A DNA stretch of 64,000 bases from Globisporangium splendens (GCA_006386115.1 VFIW01000011.1:744001-808000); one strand, 5' to 3'. Positions 10,550 through 24,500 are shown, numbered from the stretch's first letter. The notes: a model not told the origin generated them from the letters alone. Made by a program: numbers and translations.

Positions 10550-10909
10550 ATGGCCAAGACCCCAAGCAAGAAGGCAGCGAAGACTCCCGCGAAGGCTGGC
10601 GCCAAGGGAAAGGGCAAGGGCAAGAAGCGTGTCGAATCGTACTCGACGTACATCTACAAGGTGCTCCGCCAGGTGCACCCGGAGACGGGTATCTCGAAGC
10701 GCGGTATGTCGATCATGAACTCGTTCATCAACGATATTTTCGAGCGCATCGCGTCGGAAGCCGGCAAGTTGTCGCGTTACAACAAGAAGTCTACTTTGTC
10801 TTCGCGTGAGATCCAGACGGCTGTGCGTTTGATGCTCCCTGGCGAGTTGGCGAAGCACGCGGTGTCGGAAGGTACGAAGGCTGTGACCAAGTACACGTCG
10901 TCGGCTTAA
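10550..10909 (+). CDS. H2B: Histone H2B
   Basis: Core histone of the nucleosome. The intronless frame gives 119 residues with a Lys/Ala/Pro-rich tail ([17 protein letters not shown]) followed by the histone fold: [60 protein letters not shown] and [20 protein letters not shown]. It ends [12 protein letters not shown]. The Lys of AVTKYTSS is the conserved ubiquitination site. Length and sequence are normal for H2B. Absence of introns and third-position GC bias fit strong expression. No canonical histone 3' stem-loop was found downstream, only a weak CTCAT/ATGAG pair and the palindrome GCAATATTGC. Confidence 0.98.
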   Translation: MAKTPSKKAAKTPAKAGAKGKGKGKKRVESYSTYIYKVLRQVHPETGISKRGMSIMNSFINDIFERIASEAGKLSRYNKKSTLSSREIQTAVRLMLPGELAKHAVSEGTKAVTKYTSSA

Positions 10910-12995
10910 GCGAGCAGTTTCTCATTTCCATGAGCGCAATATTGCAACATTCGAATTGTCTGTGGCTTACTGATGTGAGATCCATGGAGGTTCATTTCTC
11001 TCTACACTGGTGTTTATTAACACCACCCTTTGCAAAAGATCATTGAAATCATGTCGAATACTGTGTAGCAGTGTGTGAATCACCGAGTAAATTATGAGTC
11101 AGCAGCTAGTTTGGTACAAGTGTCTTAGCGTTTGATCCATTGGCGCGTGGGTACCCAAGCAGCATGTCGTTGCAAAGTCGAGTGTGCGTAAGAGCAGCAG
11201 GTCGTTATCTCGTTCAACAGTTTGCGAAGAAATGATACAAAGATCTCCAATGGACTCAAAGCCATTGTCGCTGTTCGCTCTACTGTAAATGCGGAGCGGT
11301 ACTGCCTTCACTACAGCAATGGATTCATTTGAGCGCTTTTCTTTCGATAGTGAGTTTTAACGCAGCAAACGAACGGGGCGATGACGATCTTTGAAGGGCA
11401 TGCAGTGGCAGTTCGCATGCCTCAACGTTTTCGTCCATTGTGGACGCCTTATAAAAGAGCGAATCATTCGACGTTCCCTTGTTCAACGACTGGGACCACG
11501 ACCGACATGATTCATAAGAACACTCGCAAATTATGGATGGTTGCAGTGTGCGACTTTCTGTCTATACATGTACAGCAAGCTGGCACCGCGATGACTACGA
11601 CCACACACCTTGAAGACAATCTCACCTCCACTGCTGTCTGGTAGTGCAGAACGGATCCCTCATGGCGCCGAGCGAAGGTCATCGCACTAGACTGCGTTAA
11701 ATCGACGATGGCTGACCACTCAACAAACGATATCGCTCTTCAAGAGGAGAAATTAACCACACGCACCAGATCCACTGGTGTGTAAACCCTCTAACCAGTG
11801 ATTCGTTGCTTCATTTGTATTGAGATCTTTCGATCGCTGCTAAATTGTGCACTTGAAGAACAGCGGTGAAGTGCGTGTTGTGTGGGGGAAATGAAAGCTG
11901 ATGACGCTCAACACGCCCCCTCCCATTGTCAGCAAAGCAGGATCCACACACACACACACACACAAACAAACGCAATGCTGCTCACTTTATGACTGAGAGA
12001 TGATGGCTGGACCTGCGCAATAGACACGGCGAGCCAGTAAACGCCCCCAACGAGATGATGACCCGCTCTCTTGAGCAGCGTCCCATTCTCACGCTCTATG
12101 CCTTTCTCTCTGCCAGCAGCATACTGGAGAAAGCGATTACTGCACTCCAAGCGCACACAGTGAGCCAGTATGCGATTGTGGGCTGCCATTCGAAGAAGTT
12201 GGAATAAGGGGCGAAATACTGACGTTCGTGCGCATATTCACTTTTTGTTGTTGTTGTTGGAAATTTTGGCATCTCCCACTACAATGGCACTCCTCCTGTG
12301 TCCATTTGTACTTGGAGTTTGTATGTGTGGATAGCCACAACAGTGAATGTTGATAAACATGGAGAACTGAGTTCAAATCGAGTCGCTCGATCCTTGCTGA
12401 TGATGGATGCGCCAGGCACGAATTTGAAGTAAAGACTTGAACACACCAGCTGCAACCTGCGTAAGAAGCGCAATAACATGGCTATCATAGATAACTTCCT
12501 TCTCAGATAGATACGCTTCAAATTTCGTCATTATTTATTGTCCTATGGTCAAATCACTTTGCTCTCTAGATCTTGATATCTTGTAATGATTTGCAATAAT
12601 CTAATCTTGATAGTGCGACCCCATCCTTCTATTCGGAGGAGCCCTCTCTCATTTGCTTCCCCTTCAAGTCCGGTGCTCTGTTCGGTCACGTGCTCTCTGA
12701 CTCTTCCTTCCATCAGGCTCTTCTTTCCCGAAAAGCAGGGGCCACTATTCGAGTCCCAAATCTGTCGCATACAAACGTTCATATAAAATCGCATCCTCCA
12801 CCGTCAGCCCATCTGCACGATCGCACGACAACACACATACACATAGGCGACTTGGCGAAGGAAGCGGGGCATGTGGCGCCACCATCGGCTATTCTAAAAA
12901 CCAGCCCCGCAGGATCTCACGACGAAGAAGAAGAAGAGAAGAGAGAGATGCACACACACACACCTGGCAGCACCGCCACACATCAAATAGACGAC
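10910..12995. other. 2.1-kb gene-poor interval with simple repeats
   Basis: No convincing coding region was seen on either strand. It contains a CA run near 11946-11964, a TTG run near 12244-12258, and CACACA tracts near 12830 and 12950. The 12588-12790 stretch is open in two frames but resembles no family. The last few hundred bases should hold the PX gene promoter and 5' UTR. Confidence 0.4.
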
Positions 12996-14408
12996 ATGGT
13001 GCCGGATCTGCTGCGCGTCGTGCCGCTCAAGATCCACGTGCGCAACGCCACGCAGACCAACGGCGAGCCCCCCGTGGTGCGTAAAGCTTCTCTATTAGCA
13101 GTAGGTAATGCATGTGCGCTTGTGTGTCGTGCGATATGCTGATGTTGGTGGCGTGTATGCTGTTTCCCTTTATCTTGTTTATAGTATGAGATTTTCTGTC
13201 GATGGCGTCAGGAGAAGCAGAAGCTCGACGATTCGTTTATTTACACCGAATGGAGCGTCTGGAAGACTTACGAGGAGTTCCAGGCGCTTGACACGGCGCT
13301 GCGCACGCAGCGCCACTGCCGCTTCGCCAAGATGATGGTCACGGTCGCGTTCGCGCCCATACACCGCGTGCGCATGTTTTTCCACCAGGACCAGTCCGCC
13401 AAGTTCCTCGAGAAGCGCCAGAAGGAACTCGACTATTACATGCAGCGCATCCTGTTGTTCTCGGAAGTGGGCGAGTTCGTGTCGGGCAAGGGCTCGAAGG
13501 TGCTCGCGCAGTTCATTAACGCCGAGGCGTACGTGGACTGCACGCGGCTATTTGGCTCCCGCTCAGACAGTGGGGTATCGTCCGTGTCGCCAACGGCGCT
13601 CTTGCTTCTTGACCGCGAGTCCAGGGAGATCGGCAACTCGGGTAGTGTGCTGCGCACGCTCAACGTCGACATGCACGCCGCGTTCTCGCCATCGAGCTCG
13701 CACGCGTCATCAAATGCGACGGCGGCGTCGTCAGAAAAAATCCGTGGAAATGGTGGAGGCAGCGGCTCCCGGAAACAGATGAAACAGGAAATTGAAGACG
13801 AGCTGGTGCTCCGGTTTGGGGAGCACCCGTTGAAGCGGTTCAAGAAGCGCGCGCGTGCGTTCCGCAAGGAGAACGACTCGATCGTCGCTGCGCGCGAGTT
13901 TTCCAAGTACGTGAGAGATGAGTTCGATACCGAGTTTGCGGCGTGGCTGCTGCAGAAGTTCATGAAGACACTCAAACATGAGGACAAGCGGTCGGCGCTG
14001 AAGACAGTGGTGGGAGATCTTCTCCTCCACGACGACGACGATGAAGACGAAGCGACCCGGAAAGCGCGGAAAGCGGAACTCAAGATGGCGCAGCGCCAGT
14101 CGAGTGTCGACAAGCGGGAGCCGTCGTTCTCGTCGTCGTCGACATCGACGAGATTGTCCCGGAAACAGAGCAGCAAGCAGATTTTGTCGCGTGTGGAGCA
14201 GTACGCGAACGGCAACGACGACCACGTCGTGTCCTTCAAGGTCGCTGCCAAGGCGCTCGGCAACCAGGAGATGACGACCAAGCAGTTTGTGTCGTTTGTG
14301 CGCGCGACGTTCGGCCGACAAGACGCGCAGGAGATTTTGTTTCTCGTGATGGAGGGCGTGCCGCTCCCGCATGTCCAGGACGAGCTGAGAGAACTGCTCG
14401 GGGTGTAG
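12996..14408 (+). CDS. PX-domain protein with C-terminal helical repeat
   Basis: PX domains bind phosphoinositides, usually PI3P on endosomes. Exon 1 (12996-13076) and exon 2 (13212-14408) give 425 residues. The PX domain covers about residues 8-125: LKIHVRNATQ, then TEWSVWKTYEEFQALDTAL, the region MMVTVAFAPIHRVRM, and FLEKRQKELDYYMQRIL. The middle is Ser-rich and low-complexity. Two C-terminal segments resemble each other: one from FGEHPLKRFKKRARAFRKEN to about KTLKHED, and one from VVSFKVAAKALGNQEMTTK to the end. Both follow a pattern F-K-x-A, then a helix, then F-x-x-[FY]-V-R, then a helix ending L-L. An acidic DDDDEDE linker and a poly-Ser stretch separate them. The PX call is firm; the repeat is my observation and its family is unknown. 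Confidence 0.8.
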
Positions 14409-14984
14409 CCGCGAAGCAGAACGAGAATCCTCCGAGTCTTCTCCGCATGTCGTGGGTGTTTTGCGAAGTTGGCAGTAGCTGATGAAGAAGTCGAAAGTGT
14501 TGTTTTTTTGGGGATGGATGGAGGGAGAAGGAGATTTGGAAAGTGTGGTCTTTTGCTTTCTCGATCGAAGAGAAACAATTGGAGAGAGCATTCGACACGT
14601 ACGTGCGTGCACACACAAGAAGAGTAAGATCCCTGGCGCCAAGAGGACGCGTCAGAGAAAACCTGTAGTTGTAGAAAACTAAGATATATATACACTTATC
14701 TATGCATTCGTTACTTGAAACCACGTCTTGCATGATGTGTCACGTTGCTTTTATCATGCTTGAAACACAGAGGACTGCTTGCGCTTTTCTTCAACCGGAA
14801 CGAGAATAGCAAATCGACCCAAGATTGAGAAGTGTGGAGGATAGACACAAGTTTGCACACACTGGCAATTGAGCGGGGAGAACTGTCAAAGTGGAGACGA
14901 AATCACTTATAACAAACGAGCTTCAGCATAATCCAGTTTTGCACGTTTGACTTACTTGGCGACGAGAGACGATGCCCACAAACT
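14409..14984. other. Convergent 3' interval between PX gene and syndetin
   Basis: The two flanking genes end towards each other here. The 576 bp hold probable 3' UTRs and a TATATATA stretch near 14683. No gene was recognised. Confidence 0.4.
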
Positions 14985-17900
14985 CTATGATGCAGACAAT
15001 ATTTCGTCGACTTTGAGCACAAACTCCTTGAGTTCTTGCTTTTGCATCTTTGGACCGACTCCATTCTTGATTAGATTGACGAGTCGCAGCTTGGAGTACA
15101 GTCCCTGCATAAAGCAAGCCAAACGGTCAATAAGTAACCAAAACATTTTCCTTGTTCTGAAGACACTTCCTTTTTCGCAGGCTCACCTTGTTTTCTTTGA
15201 TCCATTGCAGCAAATCCACGTCGTCGTAATAAAACGCCTTGATGTAGTTGTTGACATACTCTCGACCTCGTGGCACAGCCGTGCTGCTGATGTGGTTGAT
15301 AAGATCCAAGCCATTTTGAAGCGCATGGAGATCCATCGACATCAGCGCACGACCCTGGGGAGTGCACTTTGGGACACCAGCAAACCCATCGAGAAGCGTT
15401 TCCATGATGGTTTGCACCATGCCCGACCAGATTTCTTCACGCGCGTCTACAGGTATGGAGCCGTCCGCCAGGATTTGCAGTCCACCCCACGCTTCACCAC
15501 ATTTTTGGACGAGGTGGACAATGTACTCGTTGTGGTGCTCACTGATATACTCGATATCCCACGAAATCTGGTTGATCCGTTGGAGCACGCTTGGCACATC
15601 GACGAGCTTCGTTGCGATGCTCTTGTACATGAAGCTTCTCAGTTCATCAGCGAGGGCTTTGTTACGAGCGTAGAGGTCTTCCATCAAGCAATGATAACGA
15701 TCTGGGAGATACGAGCGCGCAGTCGCTTCAATCGCCTTCAGCAACCGAACTTGCGTGCAGACGACCTCGCAAGCAATACATCGCTCAGCGAGACCGTACA
15801 AATTGGTTTCATTCGCGTGCTCCAGCGCACTAGGTACGCGTGTGATTCTCCGCAATGTGATCGCCTTTTCCACAATATCTGCACGCTTGTTCCCATGAGG
15901 TTTCACTGTGTCGGGGAATAACGCAATCGAGGTTTGTAGAAACGTCTCGCCAGTATGCATCTCTTCTGCAATCCGACAGATATTGATCTTCAGTCCGTTC
16001 CATCGCCCCAAACCCGCACCATCGTCGCTTCGTTCACGGAAAAGGTGAATTATGGTTTCTTGATCGAGGAAGCTTGTAAACACAGCGAACGAGTAAAACT
16101 CAAAAAGTCGGTTCAGCATCAGCATGATGTCCCACGCAATGGCAGGCAAGTGCTCCATCATCTTCAAGTAGACACCGCAAAAACTACAAAGCGATAAGGA
16201 GGCGCATACATAGTTAGTCTGAGAAACTCAAGCTCGTATAACAAAAGGGATGGCCATCGCAATGGTTCGCACCGAATAAATCCCGACAATGTCGATGAAT
16301 TCAGCACAAGCTCGTGTTCGTCTCCAAGTACTGAATCCTCTTGATTGTTGTTCTCAGTATCTTCATGTCCGGCTTTTTCCGTCTTCACAGCAATCGGTCG
16401 TTTTTCGTACTGAAAACGAATACCTGTGTCAAGTGACAACCATTGGCTGGAGTTGGACGCGCTGAATGGGTTGCCGTCAGCATGGAACGATGGGAAAACG
16501 CGACGAGCATAGATCGGGTCCATTGTAAACTCCTCCCTTGCCTTCATCTCGAAACGATACCCGCTTCGTTTTTCGATGAGGCGCATCAGCCCGATGTCGC
16601 TATCGCCATCTTCGAGGTGTGTCATAACCCGTTGCCAGTTCTCCGTGTCCAACAGCATTCTAATGAGCTCGGTGTTATCGTCATGAAGTGCACTCAGGTA
16701 CTGCTCACATTTAATACGAATGCATGATCGCAACCTGCGCAAAAAAAAGCCAACAGTGTTAATCTTTCGTGCATCTTCAACGCGTTGGCGCATTGCTACT
16801 TACTTTGTGGCCGCAGCTCCAGTAAACTCCTCGCCGATATTAATGAACGTGTTTGTGGCATGAGAGAGTGCGATGATATGCTCCATTTTGAAACCTGAAA
16901 CATTGCCAAAAAAGTAAACAGCGTGAGCAACCTGGAAGTTAATCAACATCTCATTATCAACACTCACCGTATGTCATGTCCAAGCGATCAAGGACTTCCA
17001 TGACATTTTGCTGCATGTTTTCCCACACGATTTTTCGATACCGCAACAGTGTCATACCGGTTTCGCAAAGGATTTGACTGTATGGCGATCTCTGCGTCGT
17101 ACTGCTTTCACTTGAGATACTGCTGCTTCGCTTTGTTCGCGGTGATAAAAGCTTCCTCAGTCTTCCACCAAACGCTTTGTCTCCTGACGCAAAACCATCT
17201 TCGTTGTTGTGGTGCTCATTTTCCTCGTTGGACTCATCGTCGTCGCCGTCATCATCGTCGTCGTCATCGTCGATCCCACATCGATGCAGATACTCTAAAT
17301 CATCGTTTTTGGGGTTAAACGGGTCACGGTGCCACTGAACCAGCAGGTAGAAGGTGTGCATCAAATTCGTCAAACGTTCAAAGCATTGCGTCACGTCGTC
17401 GATTGCCTTTGCTGCTGGTGAGAGTCCATTTTGGTCTTTCTTGCTTCGCTTATGTAGCGCCTTTTTCTTCCCTTTCGACTTCTTTGGCGATTTTTTCTGG
17501 TCAAATCGGCGCGATACAAACTGCCTGGTGATGTCGTCGATACAGCGGACGATGATTTCGGGGATGTTGGACAAGACCTCGTTCAGACTCAACGACGAAA
17601 ACTCAAAACCAAGGTTCTCAGAATGCTCGGCAAGTGTAATGTATGCGTGAAGAAGTTCCTTGTACTGCAATGGATCAAAGTGCTCCGCGACCTTCCGCAA
17701 CGACTGAGCAATCCAACGCGGGAGAACAAGGTGTGTCAATATGTAATTACAGAAGAAACAAAGCAACAAGATTCAGCCATGCCTACCTTGTCAAACTGTT
17801 GCCTCAACTCTGGTATGAAATCTTGGATTCGATGGGCCAGCTTTTTCAAAATGTGGAGCTCATGCAGATTCGCGGTCGAGAGCTGTTTTCGTAATCCAAT

Positions 17901-19205
17901 ACAAATATCCACCTACGATATGACGCACACATGAGTCCATAATTAATAACAGACGGCACCCATAACTTGCAAAAACTTGCTCACCGCGATCGTAAAGCTG
18001 TTGTTTTGCAGCGCATCGTTCATTCTCTGCTCCTCTTCAAATAACTCCAGCACCTGGTTGCCCGAGTCAATAATCTACTTGTACAAGTGGCGGTTTGCTG
18101 TTAGTACGATCCAAATTCAGCTGTTATATCCAGCTACATGCATACCTCTTCCACGCGATCTCGGTTTCGTTTGAGCTTCACGATCTCCAGCGCACTGCAT
18201 ATACAGCGTCATTGTTAGCTGCGTACGGCGAATATTGGCGTGAATGACTTTTCCTTTCAAACCTGAGAATGAGATCGTTTTTCGCTGTTGTGAGCAACCG
18301 ACGGCCATTTTTCACATGAATCTGCGCGCGCACCAAATCTAAATCCACCTCCTGCACTTGCTTCATTCCTTGAATAAATGAATCGTGGTTGGCGCGAACA
18401 TCGTCGGCCAGTTTCGATACAATCACGTCCTTTGCGACATCAACAGCACTGATTTCGGTTCGTAGGAAGAGGTCTAATTCGTCCTGGCTCGTTGGAATGT
18501 TTTCCTGGGACATCCATGCACTCGTCAGATACACCCACACACACACTGCGACATTGTGAGCCTAACTCGTGAAGAAGATACCAGCATAAACGCGACAGCA
18601 TCAAAGCTCTCCGTGAAAAAGCGCGGATCCAACGTGGTCAGAATATCGTCATCGTACTGTGGCACCAACACAGAGAGTGCATTCTGTCGTCCGCAAACAT
18701 ACACAGAGCAAACACAACTCAACGGTTAGTACCAAATAGAGAAAGACATCGCAAGCATAACGTCATCTTCATCCATCGCCCACAGTGTTTCTCTCACCAT
18801 GGGCTCAGGCTCCGCGGATGCTGGCAGCGTGCTCTTCCACTGAGTGTAGAATGAGCCATCGCGACCCACACTCGCACCGCCACTCTCGTCGCCTTCTTCT
18901 CCTTCTTCCTCCATCATACTACTCGCATTCGCATTGCGTGGCGACTTTGTGAACATCTTGGCCGGTGCGAATTTCTTCATCCACTGCTTGTCCTTGAGCG
19001 CCGAGAGCGACGGCAGCTCGTCGAGCAGCTCCTTGATGTCCATCGCCTTGCGCTGTTTGGACGGCGTCGCAGGCGCAGGCACGTCCTCCGTCGTCTGCTG
19101 CGCTGCTTTAGAGTTGACGGCAGGTGGCGTCGCGTCGCCTACACGCCCGTTCACCCACGCGTTCATTTCCATCGTCTTTCCTGCAGGAGTTGAAGCCAAT
19201 GGCAT
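14985..19205 (-). CDS. VPS50: Syndetin / VPS50 (CCDC132), EARP tethering complex subunit
   Basis: Syndetin replaces VPS54 in the EARP complex, which returns endocytosed cargo to the plasma membrane. About ten exons on the minus strand can be followed. The N terminus (19205-18726) is a disordered, Pro/Ala-rich region. Next come YDDDILTTLDPRFFTESFDA, the VPS54-like coiled region (ENIPTSQDELDLFLRTEISA, RAQIHVKNGRRLLTTAKND) and a middle domain (LRKVAEHFDPLQYKELLHAY). A basic and an acidic insert follow (KKSPKKSKGKKK; poly-Asp). The C-terminal domain contains NIGEEFTGAAATK, YLKMMEHLPAIAWDIMLMLN and KLRLVNLIKNGVGPKMQKQE. Each splice junction I checked keeps frame. The initiator is either 19205 or the downstream Met at about 19170. 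It shares a divergent promoter of about 300 bp with PP5. Confidence 0.9.
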
Positions 19206-19507
19206 TTGTGTCAGCCCTGCATTTTGGGTTGCGAATATCGTTTGTCACAGGTAAAACCTGTCTACCTCTCGTATCACATATATTGTTGCTCTTTAACATC
19301 TACTCGATATCATAGTTTGTCATGACGAGTGCCTTTTCATAGATTATCTTCTTGAAGAGGTTTATGGTATAAAGGAGGTATTTCTGAGTGGTTTTGCATC
19401 TGATATGACGGGTTCTCGAGTCGAGAATCTCGACCCACCGCACGCTCAAAATCCTTTCGAACTTTGGAACGCCACACAATCCAAGAGCAAAGGCACAAGA
19501 GTAGATC

Positions 19508-21300
19508 ATGAGCAGTGAGAGCGTGAGCGTGGGCGAGCGCCACCAGGTGTCGGACGCCACCAAGGCGCGCGCAGAGGAGCTCAAGACCGAAGGCAACGCG
19601 GCGCTCGCGCAGTTCAAGTTCGCCACGGCCGTCGAGCTCTACTCCAAGGCTATTGAGCTCTTCCCGACCGCGATCTATTATGCCAACCGCGCGGCCGCCC
19701 ACATGAAGACCGAGAGCTACGGGCTCGCGATCGACGACGCGTCAGCGGCCATTGAGGCTGAGCCGAGTTACATCAAAGGTGCGTTGCATTCTTGTCATTG
19801 TTGAAGGTGTGCATGTGGATGGTGGTTTAACACTGCCTGATTGCTGTGTCAGCGTACTACCGACGCGGATCGGCCGAGTTGGCGCTTGGCCATCACAAGA
19901 AGGCCATCAAGGACTTTAAGCTCGTTGTGCGCATGAAGCCGCAGGACAAGGATGCGCGCGCGAAACTGAAATTGTGCGAGAAGATCATCAAAGAGGCTGC
20001 TTTCGCCGCTGCGATCCAGTCGGAACGCAACCTCCCGCTCTCCGAGACCATCGATGTGAACGGGATCGGTGCGTAAATGCTTGGGTCTTATTACCTTCGA
20101 TGTTGATGCAATTCGCGAACTCTCCTGTGCTTTTGTGTGGTAACCTAACAGTCGTTGATCCATCCTACGATGGTCCGCACCTCGCCGCGGAACCAACGGC
20201 AACGAAGCCGGATTTTGTCGTCGCGTTGATGGATCGATTCAAGCGCGGCAAGTTGCTGCACCGCAAGTATGTGATCCAGATCCTGTTGGCGATGAAAAAC
20301 ATTTTCTCGAGCCTACCATCTCTTCTTCGCGTGTCGCTGCCAGAGACCGCCGATGCGCATATCACGGTCTGCGGTGACACCCACGGCCAGTTCTACGATG
20401 TGTGCAACATTTTCGCGCTTAATGGGATGCCGTCGGAGACGAATCCATATTTATTCAACGGGGACTTTGTGGATCGCGGCTCGTTCTCGTTCGAAGTGGT
20501 GTTGACGCTCTTTGCGATGAAGATGGTGTTCCCGAATCACGTCCACCTGCTCCGTGGCAACCACGAGTCGAAGAACATGAACAAGATTTACGGCTTTGAG
20601 GGTGAAGTCAAGCACAAGTACGACGACACGGTCATGCAGCTGTTCACGGAAGTATTCAATTGGCTCCCGCTCGCGGCGGTGCTCGAGGACAAGGTGCTCG
20701 TGGTCCACGGCGGCCTCTTCAGTGATGAGAACGTGACGCTCGCGGACATTGAGAAGATCGACCGAAACCGCGAGCCACCAGAGAGTGGACTCATGAGCGA
20801 CCTCATGTGGAGTGACCCTCAGCCGTTCCCGGGCCGTGGCCCAAGCAAGCGTGGTATCGGTCTCTCGTTTGGTCCCGACATCACCAAGGCGTTCTTGGCT
20901 TTCAACAACTTGGGTACGTGCGATGATTGCTGCTTTTTCCTGTGTGTTTTTGTTTCTGTTTACTCAATGTGCTGTTTAACCTTCCGAACAGAGTTGCTCG
21001 TGCGCTCTCACGAAGTCAAGGACGAAGGCTACCTGGTCGAGCACGACGGCAAGTGCATCACTGTGTTTAGTGCGCCGAACTACTGCGACCAAATGGGCAA
21101 CAAGGGTGCGTTCATTCGCTTCGAGAAGGACATGAAGCCCCGCTTTACACAGTTCACAGCAGTGGTACGTACCTTGTGATTATCCATTGAGTTTGCATGG
21201 TCGCCAAACTAATGACACTTGTTTTGTCTTTATGTTTCAGGAACATCCTCCGATTCGTCCGATGGCGTATGCTGGCAACATGGGCGGCATGTTTGGATAA
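19508..21300 (+). CDS. PPP5: Serine/threonine protein phosphatase 5 (TPR-PP5)
   Basis: PP5 is an Hsp90-associated phosphatase autoinhibited by its TPR domain. The N terminus carries three TPR motifs, for example LKTEGNAALAQFKFATAVEL and YYRRGSAELALGHHKKAIKD. The PPP catalytic domain has all metal and catalytic motifs: VCGDTHGQFYDV (GDxHG), FNGDFVDRGSFS (GDxVDRG), LLRGNHESKNMN (GNHE), VHGGLF, and FSAPNYCDQMGN. The C terminus is PPIRPMAYAGNMGGMFG. The five exons splice cleanly, with introns of about 70-80 nt after SYIK, NGI, FNNL and FTAV. Length, near 500 residues, equals that of animal PP5. Confidence 0.97.
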
Positions 21301-21538
21301 AGCGAACCTTACGACACCAACAGCAACAGAAACGCAGGATAGAAATACGTTTTTGCATATCGTCAGCGGCGCGTAGCGTGTGTGTTTTCGTTCGATACCA
21401 ATGCTCCTTTGCCTCTTGTGCACCTGAAGACAGAGCGCATCAGACACAGAGGACAATCATTTATATCCTAACAATACAAACGAGTGAGGCGAGATCACAG
21501 AGGAGTGGCGCTGCATGAGCTCTTTATATCCTTATCTC

Positions 21539-24500
21539 TCAATGTTTGCGTTGCAGTTGGTGCATCAGCATGGCCGCGTGTTCTCGATACAGATTCGCAT
21601 CTCGTGGTCTTTCTGCTTGCGTTTTCTTATAAAACGCTTGCGTTGCGTCGTTCGAAAATGCTGGAAATCGCGCGCTTGGTGGCGACGGGGGAGCCCATTG
21701 TGCGAGCGGAGCCAGTGCACAAAAGACCTCGTCGCCATTCAGCTCTGCAAGTGCCTCAAAGAGCGTTTTTGTGGCTGCGATGACGTCGCTGGGGAGCGCA
21801 GCACTCAGGAATTTGCTGCAAGTGGCTGTGACCTCGGGTACGATCAACGTCACGGCGGAAGATCTTCGACACACCGTGACCAGACATTCCATGGCCGCCA
21901 GCAGCAACTGTGTATCGTGGGTTTTTCGCATACGCACGGTGGTCTCACTTTCAGAGCCGTTCTCGAGCGAACTTGGTGTCGAATCTTTGTCTGAAAGCAA
22001 CAACATGGAGCGCGTGAGCTGCGGCGCGTTCGCCTTGAGCTCCATGGCGCGCAAGTGCGAACGCAGAGCGGGCCACACATGCTCCACGAACCGATCACCG
22101 ATGAAATCACCCGCGACGATCGCAAGCGTGTTCAACAGTTTGAAAGTCGCCGTCACAATGGGCTTGTTGTTAACCACGAGGCGATTTCGAATCGCCGACC
22201 AAATGCGGTGAATCAGTGGGAGCAGCTCTTTCCGTGCGTCTCGCAAGAGCAGAATACCTTCGTCAATGATCGAGAGCACGAGGCAGCACGTAATGGGGTC
22301 CGATTCCGATAGAAAGTGCCCTGAGCGATCCAAAATCTCAATAATGAGTGGCGTGTACGTCGACGTGCCTTCACTGCTCTTGTCGTGCTCTTCCTCCTCC
22401 TCGTCTGCGGTCGGGTCGCGCTCGTCAAACTCGATCGGCATGGCGCCTTTCATAATTTCCTGCTCGGTGCGTGGGCGAGAGTTCTCTTTAGCGCCTTGTA
22501 TGTTGCCAGCCACGTCCGAATCTTCGTCAGTCGTGTCGTACTTTTCATTGGTCAAGATACACATCTCGGTGATGAATTGTTTTAACTGATCACCTGGTTT
22601 CTCTCTCGCACGTTCAATGGAAACTGTATCACGTACTGGCGCTGACCGGGCAGCTTGTTGGCTCGTCGTATCTTGAGTCATGCTCGACAGAAGAAACTTC
22701 AGCGCGCGCAGTAAGCTGCTAATGTAGGGCGAATCCTGGAAAGTATCCACGCTACGCAGCAGCGAGTTGGCGACTTCGTCCACGAGTGGCAGCGATGCGA
22801 TCTTCGTGTGGCGCAGTAGACCTTCAACCACCGACGCCGTCAATGGAAATTCGTGTAGGTGCTCGAGTCGAGAGCACAGCGCGTCCACAAAGTAGTCCAT
22901 GTTGGTCTCGAAGAGTGCCTCCATCGACGTATAACCGCAGAAATAGTAGATCTTGTTGAGCGTCGCAAGTGCAGCCTGCTCCACTTCGACATCCTGTGAA
23001 CCCAACTTCTCCACGAGTGGGTACAGTGTGTCAAGCAAGAACACGGCAAAGTCATGCTGGATGATCTCGACGCAAAGACCTACGCATTCGACCAACAGCG
23101 CGCGCTGCGAGACGTTTGCCTTCTTCTGCTTCAAGTGGGTACCACGTGCATTGTACTTTGCGTCATTGTGTTCGTTCCATGCGTCCAACAGCAGCAAATC
23201 TTCCAGAATGCGACCCACAAGGTGAACGTCGACGTCTGAATCACGTTTACCGCGCGAATCATCAGACGGTAGCTGCTCCAAGAGGCTATCTCCAATCGTT
23301 GGCGTGTTCAAATCTGTTGATGCACCTTGCGTTTTCGAGACGTACGCCTTTAACAAACCGCTCAGCACCAGTACAATCTCTGCCTGACGACTTGATTCCA
23401 TCGCGTCTTCGTTATTGTGGAGCAGCGTGAATGCACAATCGACAAACAGTGCAGGCGTACACACGGAACCAATGGCTTCTAGCAACTGCGATGCCACTTT
23501 CACAGACTCTTCTTCGTGGAAAAAGCGTAATCGCTTTTGGAATTGGGACGTGATCAGTGGACTTGTACTTTGCTCTTCGTCTTCTGTTCCTTCTCCTGAA
23601 GGCGAATCAGCTTTGTACTTTTGATGCAGAATCAACTCAATATCAATGGCATCGAATTCCAGGATTCGACACAGCGCGGAGTACGTAGCATCCATTGACG
23701 CATCCAAGTACGAACCCAATCGAGGTCCAAGAAAACTCACGTACCCGATCAGCTTTCGCATCAGCGTGACACTCACACTTTCGAGTTCTGTCGCGCTCTT
23801 AAGCGCCAGTGTGGAGAGATGCATCTGGAAACGATCCGCGAGCATTGGCACCATTCGCAGCCATTCATCCGTCGAAAGCTCCGTCTGAAGCCGTTTGATC
23901 GCGTCCTGTGCGCTCGTGCTAACCTCAGCGATCACATCGACTCGGAACACCAAAAGTTCTTCGTAGCAACGGAAGAACGAGTCGTGCAGCGTGTATCGCG
24001 AGCACAGCATGATTGTGCCACAGAGTTCGGCCATCGCATGACGCACGCGCCACGATTTCTGGTATAACATCTGCGATCCAAAGAGCTTGGACAGGATGAT
24101 GTCGACGTTGACTACCGTCTCTTCCAGCCACGAATCCTTCCGCTCTTCTTGTAACTGAGAGACTGCTACTTGGCTGCGATCACGGTGATTATCCTGGAAT
24201 GCTCGGAGTGCGTCAATCGAAAACGAAGTGGCGTTCTGTGCGTCAACGTTGAACTCGTCATTGATGCACAGCTTGATCGACATGGACAGACACTGCAATG
24301 CAGCGACCGCGACTTTGGACGCCTGCTGCGGCGCGTTGATCGCCTTCCACATGCCCAGCGAGATTCCCGGAAAGAACTGGCGCAGCAGCGTGGAGTCGTG
24401 AATAAACGTCACCACCAGCGCCACATTCTCCACTGCGAGCTTTGCGGCTGGACGACACTTATCATGCTGCGCGATATGCAACAGACTCGACACAACGTAC

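Noticed and set aside
11946..11964. CA and other simple tandem repeats as a possible CRISPR or satellite
   Set aside because: They are short microsatellites without spacers.
12588..12790. Open frames on both strands, possible mobile-element remnant
   Set aside because: No reverse transcriptase, integrase or terminal repeats visible.
13436..14695. 419-codon minus-strand frame
   Set aside because: Antisense to the PX gene, Ser-rich shadow.
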